Assembly (NCBI GenBank): GCA_963837425.1
Contig: CAWINH010000006.1
Location: 248,001-312,000, forward strand
Length of the DNA stretch: 64,000 nucleotides
Direction: 5' to 3'
From: CAWINH01 sp963837425
GTDB lineage: Bacteria; Chloroflexota; Limnocylindria; QHBO01
The notes below the pieces were generated by a model. The model saw only the letters and a program-made list of their open reading frames with translations, did no database searches and was not told the DNA's origin. Below, in pieces: positions 33,615 to 42,455 of this stretch. Made by a program: the position numbers and the translations under genes. Numbering within the stretch: position 1 is the stretch's first letter; every line of letters begins with the position of its first letter.

Positions 33615-35087
33615 ATGGATCCCGCCGTCGACCTGTTCCCGCTCATGCCGGAGCTGATCATGACCGCGCTCGTGCTGATCGTGATCACCGCCGACCTCTT
33701 CCTGCCACGCGCGGCCAAGCTGGCGCTGACCCCGATCACGATCGTCGGCCTGGCACTGGCCGGGATCGCGTGCGTCATCGTGTGGGGCGCGAACGACACC
33801 GTCGCGAACGAGACCGTGCTGTCGGGCTTCTACGTCGTGGACGACCTGTCGCTGTTCCTCAAGGGCGTGACGCTCCTCATCGGCGCGCTGGCGGTCCTCT
33901 TCGCCCCGAGCTACCTCCTCAGCCGGCGCCTGCCGCTCGGGGAGTTCCACGCGATCCTGCTCTTCAGCCTGATCGGGATGATGGTCCTGTCGAGCAGCAG
34001 CGACCTGATCACCCTCTTCCTGGGCCTCGAGCTGATGACGATGCCCAGCTACCTGCTGGCCGGCTTCGCGAAGACGGACCGCTACAGCAACGAGGGCGGC
34101 CTGAAGTACTTCCTGCTCGGCAGCTTCGCGAGCGCGATCTTCCTGTTCGGCATCAGCTGGACCCTGGGACTGACCGGGACGACCCGCATCAGCGAGATCG
34201 GACCCGGGCTGATCGATGCCGGGCCGGCCGGGATCGTGGCGGTCGGGATGCTGACGGTGGGCGGGACCTTCAAGGCGGCCGCGGTGCCGTTCCACTACTG
34301 GACGCCGGACGCCTACCAGGGCGCGCCGACCCCGATCACCGGGTTCCTCTCGGTGGGCCCCAAGCTCGGGGCATTCGCCCTCCTGGTGCGGGTCTTCGTC
34401 GGGGGACTGGGCCCGATACGGGCCGACTGGCTGGCGGTGATGGCCATCCTGGCGGTGATCACGATGACCGGCGGCAACATCGTGGCCCTGGTCCAGACGA
34501 ACGTGAAGCGGATGCTCGCCTACTCGAGCATCGCGCACACCGGCTACATCCTGGTCGGGCTCGCCGCCTTCGCGAACGCCGCGACACCCGAGATCGCGCG
34601 AGAGGGGATATCGGCGATCCTTTTCTACGTCCTGGGCTACGGCGTCATGAACCTCGCCGCCTTCGCGGTGGTCGGCATGCTCCAGCGCGACCCGCGTCGA
34701 TACGGCGGGCTGGCAAGCTTCGCCGGGCTGGCTGGGCGCGCGCCATGGCTGGCGGCCGCGATGGCGATCCTGCTGCTCAGCCTGACCGGCATTCCGCCCA
34801 CCGTCGGGTTCTTCGCGAAGCTCTACGTCCTGCTCGCGGCCGTCGACGCGCACCTCGGCTGGCTGGCGGTGGCGATCGCCCTCAATGCGGCGCTCGCCGC
34901 GTTCTATTACCTGCGCGTGGTCGTCTACATGTACATGCGCGACCCCGAGGACGATCCGGCGCCCGTCGACCGCCACCCACTCGGCGCGTTGGCGCTGTTC
35001 CTGTCCGTCGCCGGCGTGCTCCTGCTCGGGCTCTTCCCGGAGCCGATCCTCACGCTGCTGCAGAAGTCAGCCGGCAGCCTGTTCTGA
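33615..35087 (+). CDS. nuoN: NADH-quinone oxidoreductase subunit N
   Basis: 490-residue third antiporter-like subunit. LFLGLELMTMPSYLLAGF carries the conserved glutamate, FKAAAVPFHYWTPDAYQGAPTP the pump lysine, and LAYSSIAHTGYILVGL the late signature. Last nuo gene; otsA follows after 3 bp, so read-through into the trehalose gene is likely. Confidence 0.95.
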   Translation: MDPAVDLFPLMPELIMTALVLIVITADLFLPRAAKLALTPITIVGLALAGIACVIVWGANDTVANETVLSGFYVVDDLSLFLKGVTLLIGALAVLFAPSYLLSRRLPLGEFHAILLFSLIGMMVLSSSSDLITLFLGLELMTMPSYLLAGFAKTDRYSNEGGLKYFLLGSFASAIFLFGISWTLGLTGTTRISEIGPGLIDAGPAGIVAVGMLTVGGTFKAAAVPFHYWTPDAYQGAPTPITGFLSVGPKLGAFALLVRVFVGGLGPIRADWLAVMAILAVITMTGGNIVALVQTNVKRMLAYSSIAHTGYILVGLAAFANAATPEIAREGISAILFYVLGYGVMNLAAFAVVGMLQRDPRRYGGLASFAGLAGRAPWLAAAMAILLLSLTGIPPTVGFFAKLYVLLAAVDAHLGWLAVAIALNAALAAFYYLRVVVYMYMRDPEDDPAPVDRHPLGALALFLSVAGVLLLGLFPEPILTLLQKSAGSLF

Positions 35088-35090
35088 GCC

Positions 35091-36593
35091 ATGGTCGCCG
35101 AGCACGCGCTCGGAGTCTCAGCCCAGCGACTGCTGGGCAACCGCCGGCTGCTCATCGCCACGAACCGCGGACCGGTGACCTTCAGCCCCCGGGCCGATGG
35201 GAGCCTCCGGCCACGCCGCGGCAGCGGCGGCCTGGTGACGGCGCTTGGCCAGGTCGGGCGACACGTGCCGGTGACCTGGATCGCGGCGGCCATGACCGCC
35301 GGGGACCGGCAGGCCGCGGACGACCCAAAGCTCATCGACCGGGCGCAGCCGAACGACGACCTCCGGTTGCGGTTCGCCGCGGTCGACCGCCGCGCGTACG
35401 AGCTCGCCTACAACGTGATCGCGAACCCGCTCCTCTGGTTCCTGCAGCACGAGATGTGGGACCTCACCGAGCGCCCGGTGATCGACACCGCCACGGTGCG
35501 CGCCTGGAAGCGCGGCTACCGGGTGGTGAACACGGCGTTCGCGGAGGCGCTGCTCCGCGAGTCGCGCCGCGATCCGGAGCCGCGGATCATGCTCCACGAC
35601 TACCACCTCTACCTGGCCGCGGCCGATATTCGCCGCCGCCGGCCGGGAGCCGTCCTCAACCACTTCACCCACATCCCCTGGCCGCCGTCGTCGCTGTGGC
35701 AGACGATCAGCCCGCTGATCCGGACCGAGATCGTGGCCGGGCTGGCGGCGAATGACGTCGTGGGCTTCCAGACCGAGCGCTACGCGCACAACTACCTGCG
35801 CAGCGCCGAGTCGTTCCTGCCCGGCGCCCGGGTCGACTACCGGGCGCGGTCGGTCACGCTGCCCGATGGCCACGTCGCGCGGGTTCGGCACTACCCGATC
35901 AGCATCGACGTCGACGCCACCCGGCGAGTCGCGGCCTCCCGTGCCGCGCGGCGCCGCGCCGCCGAGCTGCAGGGGCTGGTCGCCGACCAGGTCATCGTTC
36001 GCGTCGACCGGCTCGAGCCATCGAAGAACATCCTCCGCGGCTTCCAGGCCTTCGAGCTGCTGCTCCAGCACGCGCCTCGCCTGCGGGGCAAGGTGACGCT
36101 CCTCGCATTCCTCGTGCCGTCGCGCACGAACCTGCGCGAGTACGGTGACTACGGCCGCAAGGTGCAGGACGCCGTCCAGCGGATCAACGCCCGATTCGCC
36201 CGGGCCGGCTCGGTGCCCGTCCGCGTCTTCTTCGAGAACAACTATGCGCAGGCGCTGGCCGGCCTGTCGATCGCGGATGTGGTGCTCGTCAACCCGCTCA
36301 TCGACGGGATGAACCTCGTCGCCAAGGAGGCGGTGATGGTCAGTCAGCGTGACGCCGCGATCGTCCTCTCCGAGACTGCCGGCGCCTACGACCAGCTCGC
36401 CGACGGGGTGCTGCCCGTCGCGCCGGCCGACGTGCTCGGTACCGCCGAGGCGCTCGCCGCGGCCCTCGCCATGCCCCGCGCCGAACGCGCCGAGCGCCTG
36501 GCGCGCATGCGCCGCGTCGTCGAGCGCCAGGAGATCCGCTGGTGGCTGCAGCGCCAGCTCGACGACATGGCGCGCGTCGTCGCCCGCCGCTAG
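35091..36593 (+). CDS. otsA: Trehalose-6-phosphate synthase
   Basis: 500-residue GT20 enzyme that joins UDP- (or GDP-)glucose and glucose 6-phosphate. The N-terminal loop has NRGPVTF and GSGGLVTAL, the acceptor region MLHDYHLYLAAADIR (usually WVHDYHL) and HFTHIPWPPSS, the donor-binding region VDRLEPSKNILRGFQAFE, and the C-terminal NPLIDGMNLVAKEAV. All core motifs are intact. It follows nuoN by 3 bp. Its stop overlaps the stop of otsB, which is on the other strand. Confidence 0.93.
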   Translation: MVAEHALGVSAQRLLGNRRLLIATNRGPVTFSPRADGSLRPRRGSGGLVTALGQVGRHVPVTWIAAAMTAGDRQAADDPKLIDRAQPNDDLRLRFAAVDRRAYELAYNVIANPLLWFLQHEMWDLTERPVIDTATVRAWKRGYRVVNTAFAEALLRESRRDPEPRIMLHDYHLYLAAADIRRRRPGAVLNHFTHIPWPPSSLWQTISPLIRTEIVAGLAANDVVGFQTERYAHNYLRSAESFLPGARVDYRARSVTLPDGHVARVRHYPISIDVDATRRVAASRAARRRAAELQGLVADQVIVRVDRLEPSKNILRGFQAFELLLQHAPRLRGKVTLLAFLVPSRTNLREYGDYGRKVQDAVQRINARFARAGSVPVRVFFENNYAQALAGLSIADVVLVNPLIDGMNLVAKEAVMVSQRDAAIVLSETAGAYDQLADGVLPVAPADVLGTAEALAAALAMPRAERAERLARMRRVVERQEIRWWLQRQLDDMARVVARR

Positions 36594-37411
36594 CCGCCCG
36601 TCGCCGGTCGGCCGCCCGTAACCTCGCCCAGCAGCCGCGTGAGCAACTCGACCACCGCGGCCGGTGACTCGAGCACCGCGTCCGCGGAGGCAGCCACCGC
36701 AGCGGGGACCTCGTGGCCACCGTGGACAGCGAGGCTCGCGGCCCCCAGGCGGCCGGCCGCCCGCAGCTCGGTGGCGGCGCGGAACATGTCGACGTCGGTA
36801 ACGTCGTCGCCGAGCACGAGCAGGCCCCGGAGCCGGTAGCGCTCCGCGACGGCGCGCAGCGCGGTGCCCTTGTCGCCGGCCCCGAGCGGGCGAATCTCGA
36901 GTGACATGCGCCCGGACCGGACCTCGATCCCGGCCGGGGCGGCAGAAACGAGCGCGGCGCGCACACGCTCGCGGGCCGCCACCGGATCCGGGCAGCCGCG
37001 AACGTGCACCGTCGCCGACAGCCCCTTGCGCTCGATCGTCACGCACGGCTCGTGGGGAACCGCGCGCAGCGCCGCCTCCACGGCCTCCCCGAGTGCCGCG
37101 ACGGCGTTCACGGCCTCGGGCTCGCGCGCGCCCGGCGCCAGCCACTCGAGCCCGTGGTTGCCGACCACCAGGAGGCCGTCGGTCCCCACGATGCGCCGCA
37201 CGTCGGCCGCCGAGCGCCCGCTCACGATCCCCACCACCGCGAGGTGCCGGCCCAGGGCGGTCAGCGCGTCGATCGCGCCGACGGCGGGCCGCGCCGCCGC
37301 TGGATTGGCGACGATGGGCGCCAGGGTCCCGTCAAGGTCGGTCAGGATGCCCGCCGGCGTCTGCGCGAGCGCGGTGGCGGCGAGTACCAATGGCTTCTGC
37401 ATCGGTCTCAT
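36590..37411 (-). CDS. otsB: Trehalose-6-phosphate phosphatase
   Basis: 273-residue HAD-type phosphatase that completes trehalose synthesis. The nucleophile motif is TDLDGTLAP, motif II lies in VGIVSGRS, the lysine region in GAGDKGTAL and the acidic metal site in VLGDDVTDVDMF. ATG at 37411 or, nine bases later, at 37402. It faces otsA tail to tail with a 4-bp CTAG overlap of the two stops. Confidence 0.92.
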   Translation of the reverse strand: MRPMQKPLVLAATALAQTPAGILTDLDGTLAPIVANPAAARPAVGAIDALTALGRHLAVVGIVSGRSAADVRRIVGTDGLLVVGNHGLEWLAPGAREPEAVNAVAALGEAVEAALRAVPHEPCVTIERKGLSATVHVRGCPDPVAARERVRAALVSAAPAGIEVRSGRMSLEIRPLGAGDKGTALRAVAERYRLRGLLVLGDDVTDVDMFRAATELRAAGRLGAASLAVHGGHEVPAAVAASADAVLESPAAVVELLTRLLGEVTGGRPATGG

Positions 37412-37440
37412 TGGGGTGGGGTCGCCCAGGTTGCTAGACT
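37411..37440 (+). promoter_or_regulatory. Promoter of the sortase-like gene, probably leaderless
   Basis: TTGGGG (37411-37416), an 18-bp spacer, and TAGACT (37435-37440), ending 10 nt before the ATG at 37451. It overlaps the start of the divergent otsB gene. Confidence 0.5.
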
Positions 37441-37450
37441 CCGGCCCGTC

Positions 37451-38146
37451 ATGCGTCGCGCTCCCGGCCTGCTCGTTCCGCTGCTGCTGGCGGTGGTTGG
37501 GGTGGCACTCATTATCGTGGGCCAGCTCCACCTCGATGTGCAGGCCGGGCCGAGCCTGCCACCGATTCCCGAGCCGTCCAGCCCGGTCGCCGTGGCCTCG
37601 CCCACGGCGTCGCCAACCGCCGCCGAATCGGCGGGCGAGACGCCGGCCCCCACCCCGAGCCCGACGCCGATTCCCGCAGACTGGGTCGCGACCCAGCTCT
37701 CGATCGAGTCGGTCGGCATCAACGTCCGCGTCGAGAAGGGCGCGCCGCCGAACTGCGGCTTCCCACTCCACGCGGGCGCATACATCGACTGCAACGGGAC
37801 GGAGCCGGGTCGCGGCACGAACTCGTACATCGCGGCCCACGCCGAGCTGAACCTGTTCAAGCCGCTGTGGAACGTCCAGCTCGGCGCCGAGGTGAAGGTC
37901 CTCATGTCGGACGGCACGGTGCTGCGCTACATCGTGACCGAGATCCACCCGAACGTCAGCTGCCCGGACAGCGGCGCGCCGGTGCCGAACAAGCTGCCCT
38001 TGGCGCTGAAGTACGCGCCGCCGGCGCCGGCGTGCGCGGGCGCCGTCTGGCAGGATCCCACCGATCACGAGCGCCTCACCCTGCAGACCAGCCAGGGATT
38101 CAACCGCAACTACGGCGAGCTGGTCGTCATCGCCAGGCCCGGCTGA
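37451..38146 (+). CDS. Sortase-fold protein with serine at the catalytic cysteine position
   Basis: 231 residues. One N-terminal membrane segment (residues 8-24), a Pro/Ser/Thr/Ala linker (35-77), then a sortase-like beta-barrel: LSIESVGINVRVEKG, the histidine region SYIAAHAELNLFKPLW (H130), and the closing strand RLTLQTSQGFNRNYGELVV. In sortases the last motif is TLxTC with the catalytic Cys and an Arg a few residues on; here Ser214 and Arg219 occupy these places. It could be a non-transpeptidase sortase fold or a serine variant. Substrates are unknown and no LPxTG-like protein was noted nearby. Confidence 0.75.
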   Translation: MRRAPGLLVPLLLAVVGVALIIVGQLHLDVQAGPSLPPIPEPSSPVAVASPTASPTAAESAGETPAPTPSPTPIPADWVATQLSIESVGINVRVEKGAPPNCGFPLHAGAYIDCNGTEPGRGTNSYIAAHAELNLFKPLWNVQLGAEVKVLMSDGTVLRYIVTEIHPNVSCPDSGAPVPNKLPLALKYAPPAPACAGAVWQDPTDHERLTLQTSQGFNRNYGELVVIARPG

Positions 38147-39742
38147 TCACCGGCCGGCAGATGCCCGGACGGCAGCCCCACGCCAACCGACCAGCAGCGC
38201 CGGGATGACCGTCACGACGGCGACCCCCAGCGCGACGGTGAGCACGAGGCGCAGCACGTCGGCGGCCTCCGACCGCGACCACGTCTCGAGCAGATCCACG
38301 AGCGCGAGGCTGTTGCGAGGGTCGACGCCCACGAATTCGGGGTGGCCGAGCGAGGTCACCAGCGCGTCGCGGCGAGGCGGATCGTTGATGAGGGCCGTGA
38401 GCTCGTCAATCCGGTTCTGGCCGATGCTCGTCAGGAGCGCCAGCCCCACGCTCATGCCCAGGGTGCGGGTGATCTGGAGCATGGCGCTCGCCACGCCGTA
38501 GGCGCCGGCGCCCGCCGCCGCCACCGCTGCGGTGCCGCGCGGCGAGACCGTGAGCCCGAACCCCGCGCCGAAGAGGGCCAGGTCGCGGACGAGGCGGTCG
38601 AGGCCGGTCCCTGTCCCCCATCCGAGCGCCAGGATGAGAGCCACGATCGTGACGAGCACGCCGGCGACAGTCGGAAGGCGCTCGCCTACGAGCGCCGACA
38701 GCGCGCCGCCGGCGAGGGCCCCGACGGCGATCGCGACCGTGAGGGCCGTCAGGCTGGCGGCGGAGGCATCGGCCCCGGCGTTCAGCACGCGATTCACGAA
38801 GACCGGGCCGCCGATGATCGCGGTCGCCAGCGTGTAGCCGGTCAGCAGGCTCACCGCGTTCGCGGAGCTGAACCGGCGGTCGAGGAACAGGCGGGGATCG
38901 ACGAGCGGCGAGCGCCTCCTCGACTCGATCCGGACGAAGGCGCCGAAGGCAGCGGCCGCGACCGCGAAGCCGGCCACGATCAGCGGGTCGGTCCACCCGC
39001 GCGCTCCCGCCAGGCTCAGCGCCCCGACGCCCGCCACCAGCCCTAGCGAGAGGACCACGAAGCCGCCCACGTCCACCCCGCCGTGCGCGCGCGGCGTCTC
39101 GATGCCCCCGGCCACGACGTAGATGAGCAGCAGGGTGATGATCGCGGCCGGCACGTTCAGGAAGAAGATCCACTGCCAGCCGGCGAGGTCGAGGCCGGGG
39201 ACCGGCAGCGAGACGTTGAGGAGCACCCACGCCCCGTAGGCGGGCCCGATCGCCATCCCCACGAACGTGGCCGCCCCCTCGACGCCGAGCGCCGCGGCGC
39301 GGGCACGGCCCGCGAACAGGTGGCTGGCGAGCGTCATCGAGAGCGGGACCATGGCGCCGCCGCCGAGCCCCTGGATGACCCTGGCGCCGATGAGCCAGTC
39401 GATCCCACTCTGCTGGCCGGCGAGCCGCGAGAAACCCGCTCCGAGGCTGCCCACCGAGAAGAGAAGAAGAGCCACCACGTACAGGCGCCGGGCACCCCAC
39501 AGGTCCGCGGCCCGTCCGGCGAGTGGCATCGCCACGATGAAGGCAAGCAGGTAGGCGTTCACGATCCACGAGGCGCGGGCCAGGTCGGTCCAGCCACCGA
39601 AGTCGGCGACGATCGAGGGCAGCGCGATCGCGACCACCATGAGCTCGGCGCCGCCCAGCAGGACACCGAGGGACGCGACGACCAGGACGGCCCACGCGGC
39701 GCCCGGCCGCATCTCGACGCCCGGCCGCTCCTCCGCAATCAC
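38147..39742 (-). CDS. MFS drug exporter, DHA2 (14-TMS) type
   Basis: 531-residue transporter of the EmrB/QacA family. Motifs: LGGAELMVVAIALPSI, PLAGRAADLWGARRLYVV (motif A), GARVIQGLGGGAMVPLS, and GMAIGPAYGAWVL (motif C-like). It probably exports lipophilic drugs by proton antiport; substrates cannot be predicted. GTG start overlaps the stop of the ABC-like gene (GTGA), so both are one transcript. Confidence 0.88.
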   Translation of the reverse strand: MIAEERPGVEMRPGAAWAVLVVASLGVLLGGAELMVVAIALPSIVADFGGWTDLARASWIVNAYLLAFIVAMPLAGRAADLWGARRLYVVALLLFSVGSLGAGFSRLAGQQSGIDWLIGARVIQGLGGGAMVPLSMTLASHLFAGRARAAALGVEGAATFVGMAIGPAYGAWVLLNVSLPVPGLDLAGWQWIFFLNVPAAIITLLLIYVVAGGIETPRAHGGVDVGGFVVLSLGLVAGVGALSLAGARGWTDPLIVAGFAVAAAAFGAFVRIESRRRSPLVDPRLFLDRRFSSANAVSLLTGYTLATAIIGGPVFVNRVLNAGADASAASLTALTVAIAVGALAGGALSALVGERLPTVAGVLVTIVALILALGWGTGTGLDRLVRDLALFGAGFGLTVSPRGTAAVAAAGAGAYGVASAMLQITRTLGMSVGLALLTSIGQNRIDELTALINDPPRRDALVTSLGHPEFVGVDPRNSLALVDLLETWSRSEAADVLRLVLTVALGVAVVTVIPALLVGWRGAAVRASAGR

Positions 39743-41253
39743 AGGTCCCCGCGATCGAACGCCGCCGATGCGACGGTCAGAAGGGCGGAGGCCAGCGCCA
39801 GCGCCAGGCCGGCCGACACGAGGCTGGTCGCCACCGGGCGCCGCGCGACCTCGAGCCGGGCGAGCTCCGAGAGGCCGCCCAGCGGCTGTGGCACGGACCC
39901 CAGCCAGCCGGCGACGCTCGCAATCGACGTCGAGAGGACGACGATGACCGAGAGGAGCGTCGCGGCCCGCACGCTGAGCAGGCTGCCGGCCACGAGGCCG
40001 GTGACGACGGCCAGCAGTCCGGCGGCGGCCACCGCACCGGTCGCGGCCTCGAACCCGATCATCGGGATCGCGGCCCCGCGCGCGCTGCCGAGCGCGAACC
40101 ACGCGAGTCCGGCGCCGGCGGACATTCCGAGCAGGACGACGCCGCCCACGGCCACGAACCAGGCCACGACCATGCTCGCTCGCGGGACGGCCCGCCCCGC
40201 GAGCCACGCTGCGGTGCCCCGGCGGCGCATCGTCGCGAGGGACCAGGCGGCGACGCCCGCGCAGCTCGCCAGCGCAGCGGCGGCCGCCAGCGCGTACCAG
40301 CTCATTGGCCCCGGCAGCGCTCCGACGACCGCCGGCGGCGCGGTCCGCGGCAGGAGGACGACCGGCAGCGCCGCCGCCGCCAGGAGGGTGAGGAGTCCGA
40401 GCAACCGGAAGCTGATCCACAGCTCGCGAACCGCGAGCCCGGCAAGCAGCGGGACGCGGCTCATCGCAGCGCGGCCCCCACAACCCGCCCGCGGTCCTTC
40501 GAGCGTGCCGAGCGCGGACAACCCACGCGAGCTGAGGTCCAGGCCTCGCTCTGCGAGCTCACGGAGGGAAAGGTCTGCAGCCACCCGCCCGGACCGCAGC
40601 AGGACGACGCGGTTCACGAGGCCGGCCTCCGTGGCCGGAAACCGGCTCGCGAGCAGGACCGTGCAACGCGAGTCGCCAATGCGCAGCAGCCGCGTCCGCT
40701 CCTCGGCGTCGACCGCGCGTAGCGGCTCGTCGAGGAGCAGCACCTCCGGCTCGCCGAGCGTTGCGGCGGCCATTGCGGTCAGCTGGGAGATCGCCGGACC
40801 CGAGCGGCGCATGCTGCGATCCATGACGCCGGCCAGCCGATACCGCTCCGCCGCCGCCTCGATCCGCCCCGCCCGCTCGGCGCGTCCCAGGCCCGCCAGG
40901 CGCCCGGCGAGGTCGAGCGCCTCGCGCGGCGAGAGCCACGGGTACACGCCCGCGTCGGGCGCCACGTACGCGACGCGCCGTGCCCAGCGCTCCGGCGTGG
41001 GCAGCCCGCTCAGCTCCATCGTGCCCTCGTCGGCGCGCACGAGGCCGGCCAGGACACGGAGCAGCAGCGACGCAGAGCGCTCCGGCTGCCCGTAGACGAG
41101 CACCCGGGCCCCCGGCGAGATCGCCAGGTCGACTCCGTCAAGGAGCCGCTGCCCAGCCACGGCGCGCCGCAAGCCCGTGCACGCGACCGCGCTCGGGCGC
41201 AGGAGGCGGACCGATCGGGACGACCACAGTGCGTCGGGTGTCGAGCTCGTCAG
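39739..41253 (-). CDS. ABC-like ATPase/permease fusion with degenerate Walker A, probable CTG start
   Basis: 504 residues from CTG at 41253. Residues 15-235 have an ABC ATPase layout with an intact Walker B (VLLLDEP, 171-177), but the Walker A is GQPERSAS (55-62), lacking the lysine and the second glycine, and the signature is ISQLT instead of LSGGQ. It is therefore unlikely to hydrolyse ATP normally. Residues 245-504 hold about six membrane segments, giving a half-transporter shape. CTG at 41253 has a strong AGGAGG 6 nt before it and follows a stop codon by one codon; the next start, TTG 41172, lacks a site and cuts the domain start. Confidence 0.72.
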   Translation of the reverse strand: MTSSTPDALWSSRSVRLLRPSAVACTGLRRAVAGQRLLDGVDLAISPGARVLVYGQPERSASLLLRVLAGLVRADEGTMELSGLPTPERWARRVAYVAPDAGVYPWLSPREALDLAGRLAGLGRAERAGRIEAAAERYRLAGVMDRSMRRSGPAISQLTAMAAATLGEPEVLLLDEPLRAVDAEERTRLLRIGDSRCTVLLASRFPATEAGLVNRVVLLRSGRVAADLSLRELAERGLDLSSRGLSALGTLEGPRAGCGGRAAMSRVPLLAGLAVRELWISFRLLGLLTLLAAAALPVVLLPRTAPPAVVGALPGPMSWYALAAAAALASCAGVAAWSLATMRRRGTAAWLAGRAVPRASMVVAWFVAVGGVVLLGMSAGAGLAWFALGSARGAAIPMIGFEAATGAVAAAGLLAVVTGLVAGSLLSVRAATLLSVIVVLSTSIASVAGWLGSVPQPLGGLSELARLEVARRPVATSLVSAGLALALASALLTVASAAFDRGDL

Positions 41254-41308
41254 TCAGCACCTCCTCGGATCGCGTCGGGAGCAGCGGCGGCGAGTCTAGC
41301 ACCGGGCT

Positions 41309-41351
41309 TGACGCAGGCCGGCCGCCCCCATATCATAAGGGTCCGCTTATA
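41309..41351 (+). promoter_or_regulatory. ArsR-gene promoter with overlapping operator
   Basis: TTGACG (41309-41314), 17-bp spacer, TATCAT (41332-41337): an excellent sigma-70-type promoter in an AT-rich island. The inverted repeat ATAAG-N6-CTTAT (41336-41340 / 41347-41351) overlaps the -10 and the expected start point, the normal position for an autorepressor such as the ArsR-type protein encoded next. Confidence 0.65.
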
Positions 41352-41383
41352 TAAATCTGCGTTTGATAAAGATCTACTAGCCC

Positions 41384-41761
41384 ATGGTCATGCCGAACGA
41401 CACCACCTCATCGCACGAGATCCGCCGGCTGCGGATCCTCTACCGCGCCCTCGGCGACTCGACGCGGCTGCGGATGATCGGCCTGCTCGCGGAATTCGGG
41501 CCCATGGCCGTCGGCGAGCTGTCGACCCGGGTCGCCCTCTCCCAGCCGCTCATCAGCTGGCATCTCCGGATCCTCCGCCTGGCCGGCGTGATCGAGACAC
41601 GGAAGAACGGCCGCGAGTCGATCTGCCGGCTCCGGACGGCCGCGTTCGAGGAGCTCCATGAGGCCGAGGGGCGCCTCATCTCGGGCAGCGCCAACCTCGG
41701 CAGCGCCGAGGTGGGCAGCGCCGCACCGACATCGGGCTCGGAGGTGGCGGATGTCCGCTAG
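41384..41761 (+). CDS. ArsR-family winged-helix regulator
   Basis: 125 residues. The winged helix is clear: YRALGDSTRLRMIGLL, then the recognition helix VALSQPLISWHLRILRLAGV and the wing ETRKNGRESICRLR. No cysteine pair typical of metal-sensing ArsR members is present, so the signal is probably not an As/Cd thiol site. The C-terminus (about residue 100 on) is a Gly/Ser/Ala-rich tail. Heads the inositol-lipid cluster; it overlaps the next gene by 11 bp. Confidence 0.87.
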   Translation: MVMPNDTTSSHEIRRLRILYRALGDSTRLRMIGLLAEFGPMAVGELSTRVALSQPLISWHLRILRLAGVIETRKNGRESICRLRTAAFEELHEAEGRLISGSANLGSAEVGSAAPTSGSEVADVR

Positions 41762-42455
41762 CCACCCGAGCGCGCACGACCTGGCTCGAGGGGACTCGCT
41801 CTTCTCCGCGCGCGCCAAGGACGCGGGCAGGGCCCTGCTCAGCCCGCTCGTCCGCCTCGCCGTTCGGCTCCACCTGACGCCGAACACGGTGACCGTCATT
41901 GGCTTCGCGATCGTCGTTGGCGCTGCCGTCCTGATCGGCACGGGCAGCCTGCTCGCCGGCAGTGCGGTGCTCGTCGCCGGTTCCGTCCTCGACGCGGTGG
42001 ACGGAGCGCTGGCGCGCGCCACCGGAGGGGTCACGTCGTTCGGCGGCTTCCTCGACTCCACCCTGGACCGCGCCGCGGAGGCGGTCCTCTTCGCCGGCAT
42101 TGGCGTGTACTGGCTGAACGCCGCACGCGAGCCGGCGGTGCCGATCCTGCTCGCCTTCGTGGCACTCACCGCTTCGTTCCTGGTGAGCTACACCCGCGCC
42201 CGCGCCGAGGCGGCCGGCTACGCCGCCGAGGTCGGGATCGCGCCGCGCCCCGAGCGGCTGGTCATCGTGATCGTCGGCATCGCACTCGCCGGGCTCGGCT
42301 TCGAGATCGGGCTCATCGGCGCAATGATCCTGGTGGCCGCACTGGCGGTCGCCACCACCACCCAGCGAATCTGGCACGTCCATCGACAGGCCGGCCCACA
42401 GGGCTCCAGCAGCCCGCTGGGCTCCCCGTCCGATCAGCAGCACAAGGGAGAATGA
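41751..42455 (+). CDS. CDP-alcohol phosphatidyltransferase, probable phosphatidylinositol-phosphate synthase
   Basis: 234-residue membrane enzyme with about six membrane segments. The family motif DGxxARx8GxxxDxxxD is complete (DGALAR, then G and the two aspartates in FGGFLDSTLDR). It transfers a phosphatidyl group from CDP-diacylglycerol to an alcohol. Because the next gene makes inositol 1-phosphate, the substrate is most likely that compound, giving phosphatidylinositol phosphate. The ATG at 41751 lies inside the end of the arsR-like gene. A phosphatidylglycerol-phosphate synthase is the alternative. Confidence 0.85.
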   Translation: MSASHPSAHDLARGDSLFSARAKDAGRALLSPLVRLAVRLHLTPNTVTVIGFAIVVGAAVLIGTGSLLAGSAVLVAGSVLDAVDGALARATGGVTSFGGFLDSTLDRAAEAVLFAGIGVYWLNAAREPAVPILLAFVALTASFLVSYTRARAEAAGYAAEVGIAPRPERLVIVIVGIALAGLGFEIGLIGAMILVAALAVATTTQRIWHVHRQAGPQGSSSPLGSPSDQQHKGE

